Made by a program: the position numbers and the translations under genes. Under the pieces are notes generated by a model. The model was not told the DNA's origin. It made no database searches and worked only from the letters and a program-made list of their open reading frames with translations. A stretch of DNA of 64,000 bases from Duganella sacchari (GTDB lineage Bacteria; Pseudomonadota; Gammaproteobacteria; Burkholderiales; Burkholderiaceae_D), in assembly GCF_900143065.1 (NCBI RefSeq), contig NZ_FRCX01000006.1, positions 372,001 through 436,000 on the forward strand. The letters run 5' to 3'. This document shows, in pieces, positions 43,388-50,826 of the stretch (position 1 is the stretch's first letter; each line of letters starts with the position of its first letter).

Positions 43388-45342
43388 GGCTGCTGGCCTT
43401 TGCGTGGCGCGGCGGCGGGGGCGGGATCGCCGCCGGTCATGGACGAACCGCCCGTCATGCTGCTGGGGGCAGCTGCGGGTGCGCTGGACGTCACGGCGGC
43501 GGGCGCTTCCTGCTGGTTGTCGTCCGCAGCGGCGTTGGCGGAGAAGCTGGATGATGATGACGACGCGGCGGCCACCTGCACGCGGCCGCCGATGTCGGAA
43601 TCGGTGCCGGCATTGAATTCCGCCACCGCCAGCTCGGGCCGGCGGATCGAGCGCAGGATGCGCGGTGTGATCGACAGCACGATCTCGCTGCGCGTGTTGT
43701 CGTCCTTCTGCGTGCCAAACAGGCGGTTCAGCACCGGCAACTGGCCGATGCCCGGCACCTTGTTGGCGGTGACACGGTCTTCGTCGTTGATCAGGCCCGC
43801 CAGCACCTGGGTCTCGCCGTCCTTGAGGCGCAGCACGGTGGAGGCGCTGCGGGTGCCGATCTGGTAGGCGGTGGTGCCGGACTTGCTGTACACCTCCTTG
43901 ACCACGCTGCTGACTTCCAGCGCGATCTTGATGGCCACTTCGTCGTCCAGGTAGACATTCGGCTCGACGTCGAGCTTGAGGCCGACGTCGATATAGTTGA
44001 CGCTGTCGGCGCTGACGCCGTTGTTGGTGGTGACGGTGATGACCGGCACGCGGTCGCCGATCAGCACCTTGGCCTTGTCCTTGTTGCGCACGCGGATGCG
44101 CGGGTTGGCCAGCAGGTTGCTGTCGGTGTCGTTGCGGTTGGCGTTGAGCGTGACCGGGCCGATGCCGGCGGAGATGGTTTTGCCGGTAATGTTGCGCAGG
44201 TCGTTCACCAGTAGGCCGTTGATCTGGTCACTGCCGATCAGTTTGAGCGTGGCGGAATCCGGCCACTGGATGCCAAGCTGCTGGATGCTGGTGCGCTTCA
44301 CTTCCAGCACTTCCACTTCCAGCATGACTTCGGGATCGGCGACGTCCTGCACGGCGATGATGCGTTCGGCCATGCGGACCATTTCCGGCGTATCGCGCAT
44401 GATGATGGTGCCGATACGTTCGTCGGTGACGATGTCCTTGGCCTTGAGCAGCGTCTTGAGCGTGAACGCCACGGATTTGACGTCGGCGTTGGCCAGGAAG
44501 AAGCTGCGCACCACGAGCTGCTGGTAATCCTTCACCTTCTGCGGGTTGTTGGGGTAGATGGTGATGGCGCGTTCGCCGGTGACGCTCTGTTCGAGCTGGT
44601 TGGCGCTTAGCAGCATGGTGATGGCTTCTTCGATGCTGGTGTCGCGTACCGAGATGGTGGCGCGCAGGTTGGGATCGACGTCGCGGTCGAAGACGAAATT
44701 GAGGCCGGAGACGCGGCTGATGAGGTCAAACACGGAGCGCAGCGGCGCATCGCGGAATTCCAGCGTGATGGGCTTGCGGTAGGCGGCCGCCAGTCGTCCG
44801 CTGGCGGGACGCAGCCGGGTCTGGGCGTCGGTCAGGCGGACTTGCAGGTTTTGCAGGGCGCGCTGGTTGGGCCGTTGCACCAGCAAGGGGCGCAGCAGCG
44901 CTTGCGCCTGGGTCAGATTGGCGTCGCCGCCGCGCTGGTACAGCGCTTCCGCATCCGCCAGCACCTGCTGCTGTTTCTGGTCCTGTGCCAGCGCTGCCAG
45001 CCCCTGTCGGGCGACGACGTTGGCGGCATCGATGGCCAGCGCCTGCTGGAAGCTGGCTTCCGCCTCGGCGGCCTGACCCTTGATGCGCAGCGTTTCACCG
45101 CGGGTGTTGTAGGCGTTGACCAGCCGCAGTTTGCGGTTCAGCAGCACCAGGCGGTACTCAGCGTTGTGCGGGTCGTCGCGCACGGCCTGTTCCAGTTTGG
45201 CCAGGCCAGGTTCAACCTGGCCGGCGTCCAGCAGGGCATTGCCTTCCTTGAAGGCGGAATTGCTGGCGCAGGCGGTGAGCAGCAGCGCGGCGGCCAGTGC
45301 GGAGGACAGCGCAGCAAGGCGGAATGGCATCAAAGGTTTCAA
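43384..45342 (-). CDS. Secretin (GspD-like) lipoprotein with N-terminal TPR region
   Basis: A 652-residue outer-membrane channel subunit. The lipobox is LTAC with Cys25. Residues about 30-175 look like tetratricopeptide repeats (for example GNALLDAGQVEPGLAKLEQAV and AEAEASFQQALAIDAANVVAR), a module not usual in GspD. An STN-type N domain follows (190-265), then one N1-like domain (about 272-340) and the secretin core (about 345-600) with ANPRIRVRNKDKAKVLIGDRVPV and the VPGIGQLPVLNRLFG motif. The tail (600-652) is Ser/Ala/Pro-rich. The TPR part may replace a separate pilotin or a PilF/MshN-like partner. Confidence 0.88.
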   Translation of the reverse strand: MKPLMPFRLAALSSALAAALLLTACASNSAFKEGNALLDAGQVEPGLAKLEQAVRDDPHNAEYRLVLLNRKLRLVNAYNTRGETLRIKGQAAEAEASFQQALAIDAANVVARQGLAALAQDQKQQQVLADAEALYQRGGDANLTQAQALLRPLLVQRPNQRALQNLQVRLTDAQTRLRPASGRLAAAYRKPITLEFRDAPLRSVFDLISRVSGLNFVFDRDVDPNLRATISVRDTSIEEAITMLLSANQLEQSVTGERAITIYPNNPQKVKDYQQLVVRSFFLANADVKSVAFTLKTLLKAKDIVTDERIGTIIMRDTPEMVRMAERIIAVQDVADPEVMLEVEVLEVKRTSIQQLGIQWPDSATLKLIGSDQINGLLVNDLRNITGKTISAGIGPVTLNANRNDTDSNLLANPRIRVRNKDKAKVLIGDRVPVITVTTNNGVSADSVNYIDVGLKLDVEPNVYLDDEVAIKIALEVSSVVKEVYSKSGTTAYQIGTRSASTVLRLKDGETQVLAGLINDEDRVTANKVPGIGQLPVLNRLFGTQKDDNTRSEIVLSITPRILRSIRRPELAVAEFNAGTDSDIGGRVQVAAASSSSSSFSANAAADDNQQEAPAAVTSSAPAAAPSSMTGGSSMTGGDPAPAAAPRKGQQP

Positions 45343-45863
45343 TTGGCGTCCCCTACAACAAGTGTTTGTGGTTGGTTGAGCGGCAGGTAGAGCACATGCA
45401 GGGTGCCGTCGCTGACGCGTTCGAGGCGGTAGCTGTCGTTGATCTTTTCGCCGGGCCGGGCGATGACGTTCTGGCCATCAACCTGGAAGAAATAGGCGGT
45501 ATTGCCGTCGTCGGAGTAGCGGCCCAGGTACTGGAACGGCAGTGGCGGCGGGCCGCTGGCAGCTTCGGCTTGCGGCGCTGCTGCGCGGGCCTCGGCCGGC
45601 TTCAAAGGCGCAGACGGCGCCGCCTGTCCGCCCCAGCTCTGCTTGGCGAAGGCGTCGCCCAGTTCTTCGTCGCTGACGCGTGCGTGGATGTGCAGATCGA
45701 CGGTTGGTGCGGCGGCGGGCGCCTCTGCCGCTGCAAGTGCGCTGGCCGGCGCTTCGCGCGGCGTGGCGGCGGCCGGAGCGACGACCACGCCGTCGTCGTC
45801 AGGCGCAAACCAGGCGGCCAGCACGGTGGCTGCGGCGGCGATACCCAGGACTGCTTTTCTCAT
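45339..45863 (-). CDS. GspC/PilP-like inner-membrane connector
   Basis: A 174-residue bitopic protein. An N-terminal membrane helix is followed by an Ala/Pro-rich linker (about 25-105) and a C-terminal domain with LPFQYLGRYSDDGNTAYFFQVDGQNVIARPGEKINDSYRLERV, which has the fold pattern of PilP/GspC homology regions that contact the secretin. It ends in a conserved LPLNQPQTLVVG. Start and stop overlap its neighbours by 4 bp each. Assignment rests on this pattern and on position before the secretin. Confidence 0.75.
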   Translation of the reverse strand: MRKAVLGIAAAATVLAAWFAPDDDGVVVAPAAATPREAPASALAAAEAPAAAPTVDLHIHARVSDEELGDAFAKQSWGGQAAPSAPLKPAEARAAAPQAEAASGPPPLPFQYLGRYSDDGNTAYFFQVDGQNVIARPGEKINDSYRLERVSDGTLHVLYLPLNQPQTLVVGDAN

Positions 45864-46459
45864 GGCCGCTGCTCCATCTGGCGTACCAGCAGGACGAACT
45901 GCAGGCGCGCTTCGACGGCGCCCGAGGCGATCTGCTCGCGCTTGAAGGACACCGATTCCAGCGTCAGCGAAGGCAGGGCCTGCAGCACGTTGATGATGAA
46001 TTCCTGCACGCGCGGGAAGTCGGCTTTCACCGGCAGCGTGATGCGGTAGCGCAGGAAGCTGCTGCCGGCATCCTGTTCCGGCTTGTATTCGGCCTTGGCC
46101 AGCGTGATGCCGCTTTGTTCGGCGAGGCGCACCATCTCCTTGAGCATGTCGGGGATGGTGTCGTGCGCGGGCAGGAAGGCCTGGAAGGCGGCCACGCCAT
46201 CGGCGCTGGTGGGCGCGGCGACACGCGGCGCGGCCGCGCTGAGGACGGCAGTGTTGATTTCCTGCGTCAGCAGTTGCTGGCGCTGCGCCAGCTGCGTGGC
46301 ATGCCATTGCAGCAGCACGGCGACGGCGATGGCGGCCACGCCGGCAATGGCGCCGGGGCCGGCCTGGCGCAGCAGGCGGCGAGCTTGCCAGCCGTGGCGC
46401 GCGGTGTGCTGCGGCGTGCCGCGCCAGCTGGTCAGGGATGCGAGTTTTATTCGCGCCAT
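45860..46459 (-). CDS. PilO/GspM-like assembly-platform protein
   Basis: A 199-residue bitopic protein. A basic N-terminus (about 1-34) is followed by a membrane helix (about 35-52), a short coiled-coil-like stretch (WHATQLAQRQQLLTQEI) and a ferredoxin-like periplasmic domain containing YRITLPVKADFPRVQEFIINVLQALPSLTLESVSFKR. That last segment is the recognisable PilO/GspM pattern. It overlaps the PilN-like gene by 13 bp and the PilP-like gene by 4 bp. Confidence 0.75.
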   Translation of the reverse strand: MARIKLASLTSWRGTPQHTARHGWQARRLLRQAGPGAIAGVAAIAVAVLLQWHATQLAQRQQLLTQEINTAVLSAAAPRVAAPTSADGVAAFQAFLPAHDTIPDMLKEMVRLAEQSGITLAKAEYKPEQDAGSSFLRYRITLPVKADFPRVQEFIINVLQALPSLTLESVSFKREQIASGAVEARLQFVLLVRQMEQRP

Positions 46460-47016
46460 AGGGCCTCCAGTTGGAAGCGGTAGGCGTCGCCCGCCGCTTC
46501 GTGCTTGATCAGGTAGACGGAGCGGAACAGGCGCTGCTGGTTAAGGAAGGCCAGGTAGTTCAGCATGTCTTGGGCGGTTTGCGCTTCGGCGCTGATTTTC
46601 AGGACGCCGGCCGGCGTGGCCGCAGTGTGGGTGGCGCTGCTTTCGCCGTCCTGCGGCGGCTGGCCGTTGAGGTCCAGGCCGAGCAGGGCGACGTGGATGT
46701 CTTCGGGCGCCTGCACGGTTTTGAGCAGGCGCACCACGGGCAGGTTGAGCTGGCGCACGGCGCCGGCAATCACGGCCAACTGCTTGTCGAGCGCCTGTTG
46801 CTGCTGCGGCGACAACGCGGGCTGGTTGCGGCGTGCGGCGCTGCGTTCGCTGCGGGCGGCTTGCGTGTCGAGGCGGTGCTGCAGGCGCTGGACTTCCTGC
46901 ATGGGGCCGAGCCAGTGGTAGGCGGCGCTGGCCAGCGTGATGGCGCCCACGGCCGCCAGCGCCAGGCGCCAGCCTTGCAGCGGCGCGCTGCGCGGGATGA
47001 AATTGAGGGTGCTCAT
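46447..47016 (-). CDS. PilN-like assembly-platform protein
   Basis: A 189-residue protein whose N-terminus, MSTLNFIPRSAPLQG, matches the PilN start that binds PilM in type IV pilus systems (the consensus is x-x-I-N-L-L-P). A membrane helix (about 17-35), a coiled-coil stretch rich in Gln/Arg (about 38-80) and a small ferredoxin-like domain follow. The ATG at 47016 overlaps the PilM-like stop by 4 bp. The frame is open further upstream only as a shadow of the PilM-like gene. Confidence 0.75.
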   Translation of the reverse strand: MSTLNFIPRSAPLQGWRLALAAVGAITLASAAYHWLGPMQEVQRLQHRLDTQAARSERSAARRNQPALSPQQQQALDKQLAVIAGAVRQLNLPVVRLLKTVQAPEDIHVALLGLDLNGQPPQDGESSATHTAATPAGVLKISAEAQTAQDMLNYLAFLNQQRLFRSVYLIKHEAAGDAYRFQLEALWRE

Positions 47017-47912
47017 GCGGCGGCCTCGATCAGGGTGGCAGGAGCGGCGCCATACAGGTCGTCGGCGAGTTCGAATTGCTGCGGCAGTGCGGTGGCGGGT
47101 GGCGCTGCCAGGTTGATGACGGTGACGCGGGGGATGCCGGCCAGTTCGGGCATGCGCAGCAGCCAGCGCTGCCAGGCTTGCGGCAGTTCGCGCGACCAGT
47201 CGGCGTTGCTGGGCTGGGTGTGCAGGGCGCTGATGCGGCCGCGCGTGATGGCGGCCAGCGTCAGGCGGCCCGGTTCGGCCAGGGCCAGCGCGCCAGGGGC
47301 CGATCTGGCGCCGGTGCCGTTGCCAGGGCCGGTGCTGGTGCGGGGCAGCCAGCGCAGCGCAGCGCCCAGCGCGGGTTCGATGGCGTGGCATGGGTGGCCG
47401 CTGGCCTCGGCCAGCGCGGTCAGGGCTTGCAGCAGGACGCTGTCGATGCCGCAGATGGCGCGCGCATTGCCGTAGGGCGCGTCGTCGGCGACGATGCGCC
47501 AGCCCAGCGCGGCGTCGCCGTACAGTGCGGCCAGCTGCATTTGCAGGAAGCGGTGGGCGGCCGGTTCGGACAGCAGGGCGTCGCTCCACGGTACGATCGC
47601 CAGTTGCTGCCAGCGGCTGGACAGGCTGATTTCCAGCGGCAGACCGGCGAGCGACAAGGCGCCAGCGGCGGCGCTGGCGGCGTCGCCGCGCGCCTGTAGC
47701 AGCAGTGCGTGCAGCGCGTCGACAGCGGGCTGCCAGTGGCCGCCGGGGTTGGCCAGCGCGATCTGCTGCTGGCTGCCGTCAATGAGTCGCTGGCCCTGGC
47801 GCACGGCGGCGCGCAGCTGGTGCGGCGCCAGGTGTACGCACAGGGTGCGCGGCGCCATGCTGCGCTGGCGGACGGCGTACAGCAGCTGCCGCAGTTGCTT
47901 AGTAAGTGACAC
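47013..47912 (-). CDS. PilM/GspL cytoplasmic-domain-like protein
   Basis: A 299-residue soluble protein without signal or membrane segment. Its place between gspE and a PilN-like gene, and its alternating strand-helix pattern (LCVHLAPHQLRAAVRQG near the N-terminus; ARAICGIDSVLLQALTALAEASG in the centre), fit the actin-like PilM/GspL cytoplasmic domain that links the ATPase to the platform. The actin-fold nucleotide motifs are degenerate, so this call relies mainly on context. It overlaps gspE by 14 bp. Confidence 0.6.
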   Translation of the reverse strand: MSLTKQLRQLLYAVRQRSMAPRTLCVHLAPHQLRAAVRQGQRLIDGSQQQIALANPGGHWQPAVDALHALLLQARGDAASAAAGALSLAGLPLEISLSSRWQQLAIVPWSDALLSEPAAHRFLQMQLAALYGDAALGWRIVADDAPYGNARAICGIDSVLLQALTALAEASGHPCHAIEPALGAALRWLPRTSTGPGNGTGARSAPGALALAEPGRLTLAAITRGRISALHTQPSNADWSRELPQAWQRWLLRMPELAGIPRVTVINLAAPPATALPQQFELADDLYGAAPATLIEAAA

Positions 47913-49596
47913 GATTCAGCTCCTGCAAAGTGGTTTCACCCAGCCGCACCAGGTCCAGGCCAGCGCTGCGCGCGAGCCGGAAGCCCATGGCGGCGGCTTC
48001 TTCTTTCATGCGGCTGACGGGCGCGCGGGTGCAGATCATTTCGCGCATGGCGTCGTTCAGCACCAGTACTTCGGCCACCGCCTTGCGGCCCTTGTAGCCG
48101 CTGCCGCGGCAATGGCCGCAGCCGGCGCCCGCCTTGAATACCCAGCCTTCGACGGCGGCGGCGGTGAGGCCGCTGTCGTGCAGCTCGGCCGGATCGGGCG
48201 CCACTTCCACCGCGCAGTGCTCGCAGTTGAGGCGCAGCAGGCGCTGGGCGACGATGCCGTTGAGCGCGGCGGCGAAGCTGTAAGGATCGACGCCCATGTG
48301 CAGGAAGCGGCCCACCACGTCAAACACGTTGTTGGCGTGGACCGTCGTGAATACCAGGTGGCCGGTCAGCGAGGCCTGCACGGCGATTTGCGCGGTTTCG
48401 TCGTCGCGGATTTCGCCGATCATGATTTTGTCGGGATCGTGGCGCAGGATGGAGCGCAGGCCGCGCGCGAAGGTCAGGCCCTTTTTCTCGTTGACGGGAA
48501 TCTGCAGCACGCGCGGCAGGCGGTATTCGACCGGGTCTTCGATGGTGACGACCTTGTCGCGGCCGGTGTTGATTTCGGTGATGGCGGCGTACAGCGTGGT
48601 GGTCTTGCCGGAGCCGGTGGGGCCGGTCACCAGCAGCATGCCGTGCGGCTTGGCGGCCAGGCGGCGGATCTGCACGATGGCGTCGGCGTTGAGGCCCAGG
48701 CTTTCCAGCCGTAGCGACTGCGCGGCTTCGGTCAGTGCGCGCCGGTCCAGCAGGCGCAGCACGGCGTCTTCGCCAAAGATGTTGGGCATGATGGAGACGC
48801 GGAAGTCGATCTCGCTGCCTTTCACGCGCACTTTGAAGCGGCCGTCCTGCGGCACGCGGCGTTCGGCGATGTCGAGTTCCGCCAGCACCTTGATGCGCGA
48901 GATGATCTGTTCGGCCATCTGCAGGCCCTGTACCTGGCCGGCCTGCACCAGCACACCGTCGACACGGTATTTGATGGTCAGGCTGTTGGCTTCGCACTCG
49001 AGGTGGATGTCGCTGGCCTGGAATTTGAGCGCGTCGTAGATGGTGGAGTTAACCAGCTTGACCACCGGGCTGCTGTCTTCGCGGATGCGCAGCAGCGAGA
49101 TATCTTCGACGCCGGCTTCGGGCGTGTTGTGGCTGTCGTCGCCGTCGGCGCCCAGCATGCCGGCCATGGCCTGCTGCACGCTTTCCTGCTGCGCCAGATA
49201 GGCGGCCAGGTCGTCGGCATGCGCCAGCGCCACGCTGTAGTCGCCGGCGATGGCGTAGCTGGCCCAGTGCAGCGTGTCGTCGGCCAGCGGGTTGGCGATG
49301 ACCAGCGTGGGCGCGGCCAGCGCGCCGCCGTTGCCGTCAGCGCGCAGCAGCACGCAGTCGCGCTGGACGCAGTCGGTGTAGGGCAACAGGTCAAACGCGG
49401 GCAGCGCCGCCTGCAGGCGCGCCATGGGCCAGGCCGGATAGCAGAACAGCGCGGCCAGCTGGCGCGTGAATTCTTCCGCCGTCAGGCCGCATTGTTCCTG
49501 CAGCAGCGCCATGGCGGGACGGCCTTGCGCCAGCGCGGCGGCGCGCGCGCCGTGCAGCAGTTCGGGCGTGAGGATGGCCGGTTCGCGTGCATTCAT
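47899..49596 (-). CDS. Type II secretion ATPase (GspE/PulE family)
   Basis: A 565-residue secretion ATPase. An N-terminal MshEN/T2SSE_N-like domain (about 10-140) precedes the catalytic core. Motifs are Walker A GPTGSGKT (325-332), the Asp box TIEDPVEYRL (351-360), Walker B IMIGEIRDDE (391-400) and the His box FTTVHANN (416-423). A zinc-binding insert has CEHC (458-461) and CGHC (493-496), a GspE hallmark. All catalytic residues are present. Its ATG overlaps the gspF stop by 4 bp. Confidence 0.94.
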   Translation of the reverse strand: MNAREPAILTPELLHGARAAALAQGRPAMALLQEQCGLTAEEFTRQLAALFCYPAWPMARLQAALPAFDLLPYTDCVQRDCVLLRADGNGGALAAPTLVIANPLADDTLHWASYAIAGDYSVALAHADDLAAYLAQQESVQQAMAGMLGADGDDSHNTPEAGVEDISLLRIREDSSPVVKLVNSTIYDALKFQASDIHLECEANSLTIKYRVDGVLVQAGQVQGLQMAEQIISRIKVLAELDIAERRVPQDGRFKVRVKGSEIDFRVSIMPNIFGEDAVLRLLDRRALTEAAQSLRLESLGLNADAIVQIRRLAAKPHGMLLVTGPTGSGKTTTLYAAITEINTGRDKVVTIEDPVEYRLPRVLQIPVNEKKGLTFARGLRSILRHDPDKIMIGEIRDDETAQIAVQASLTGHLVFTTVHANNVFDVVGRFLHMGVDPYSFAAALNGIVAQRLLRLNCEHCAVEVAPDPAELHDSGLTAAAVEGWVFKAGAGCGHCRGSGYKGRKAVAEVLVLNDAMREMICTRAPVSRMKEEAAAMGFRLARSAGLDLVRLGETTLQELNRVTY

Positions 49597-50819
49597 GAGA
49601 GACTCCCTGCCAGTTCAAAAATCGGCATATACATGAGGACCACCACGCCGCCGATGACCACGCCGATAATGGTCATCAGCAGCGGCTCCAGCAGACGCGA
49701 GGCCCAGTCCACCCAGCGGGCGAATTCTTCGTCGTGGAAGCTGGCCGAGCGCTCCAGCATGTCGCCGAGGCGGCCGGTGTTTTCGCCGACCTTGAGCAGC
49801 GACTGCGCCACCGGCGTGGCCAGGCCTTGCTGCTCGAGCGCGGTGGAAAACGGCAGGCCCTGTTCGACGGCGCGCCGCGTCTGCGCCAGCGCCAGTTGCT
49901 GGGCCGGCGTCAGCATGGCGCTGCCCATGGCCAGCGCCCGGGTCAGCGGAATGCCGGCGTGCAGCAGCAGGCTCAAGGCGCGGTAAAAGCGCGCCAGGCG
50001 GAACTCGGCGGCGCGCGCGGCCAGCAGCGGTAGGCGCAGCACGGCTTGCAGCATGCGCTGGCGGGCGCGCGGGTTGGTCGCGGCGTGGATGGCCGCAACC
50101 ACCACGGCGGCCAGCGCCCCTGCGCACAGCCACGGGTGGGCGGCCAGCGTCCGGCCCATGCCCAGCAGCAGTTGCGACGCCCACGGGATCTCGCGCCCGG
50201 CACTTTCGTACACCACGCTGAAGCGCGGCACCACGTAACCCATCAGGAACAGCGTGACCAGCGTGCCGACCACCAGTAGCATCACCGGGTAGATCGCGGC
50301 TGACACCAGCTTTTTGCGGATGGCGTCGAACTGCAGCTGGTAGCTGACAAAGCGCGCCAGCGCCTGCGGCAGGTGACCGGAGCGTTCGGCCGCGTGCACG
50401 GTGGCGATGTAGAGGTCGGGGAAGATGGCCGGGAACGTGGCCAGCGTGTCGGAAAAGCTCAGGCCCTGTTGCATGGCGCGCTGCAGCGCGGCCAGGATGG
50501 CGCGGGCGCCGGCACGGGTTTCCTTGCTGTGCAGGGTGGCGATGGCTTCGCTGAGGTTGAGGCCAGCCTCCAGCAGCGCCAGCAGCTCCTGGCTGAATTG
50601 CAGCAGCGGGAACGCTTGCGCGCCGCGGCCGCCAGTAACAGGCAAACGCGCAGCGGCCGGCGCGTGCTGATCCGCACCGTCGTTGCCGACAGTGGCGATG
50701 CTCAGCACGCGCCAGCCGCTGCGCGCTGCCTGCCGGATCGCCTCCGCCTCGCTGGCGGCGGTGATCGCGACAGACTGCGGGCCGGCAGGCCCGCCTTGTA
50801 CTTCTAGCCGATACTGCAT
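49593..50819 (-). CDS. Type II secretion inner-membrane platform protein (GspF family)
   Basis: A 408-residue protein with two T2SSF domains (about 75-195 and 280-400) and three membrane helices, at about 170-192 (YPVMLLVVGTLVTLFLMGYVV), 220-240 and 375-395. The conserved FSQELLALLEAGLNLSEAI and FYRALSLLLHAGIPLTRAL segments start each repeat. The N-terminal 70 residues form a small extra domain. The gene starts 7 bp after the stop of the upstream M4 protease gene, so both are likely on one transcript. Confidence 0.92.
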   Translation of the reverse strand: MQYRLEVQGGPAGPQSVAITAASEAEAIRQAARSGWRVLSIATVGNDGADQHAPAAARLPVTGGRGAQAFPLLQFSQELLALLEAGLNLSEAIATLHSKETRAGARAILAALQRAMQQGLSFSDTLATFPAIFPDLYIATVHAAERSGHLPQALARFVSYQLQFDAIRKKLVSAAIYPVMLLVVGTLVTLFLMGYVVPRFSVVYESAGREIPWASQLLLGMGRTLAAHPWLCAGALAAVVVAAIHAATNPRARQRMLQAVLRLPLLAARAAEFRLARFYRALSLLLHAGIPLTRALAMGSAMLTPAQQLALAQTRRAVEQGLPFSTALEQQGLATPVAQSLLKVGENTGRLGDMLERSASFHDEEFARWVDWASRLLEPLLMTIIGVVIGGVVVLMYMPIFELAGSLS

Positions 50820-50826
50820 CGCTGCC

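Noticed and set aside
45339..46307. Longer form of the GspC/PilP-like gene
   Set aside because: The upstream codons lie in another frame of the PilO-like gene and have no membrane signal. ATG at 45863 precedes a clear membrane helix.
46447..47589. Longer form (380 codons) of the PilN-like gene
   Set aside because: The extra N-terminal part is Arg/His-rich shadow of the PilM-like gene. The ATG at 47016 gives the PilN N-terminus and a 4-bp overlap.
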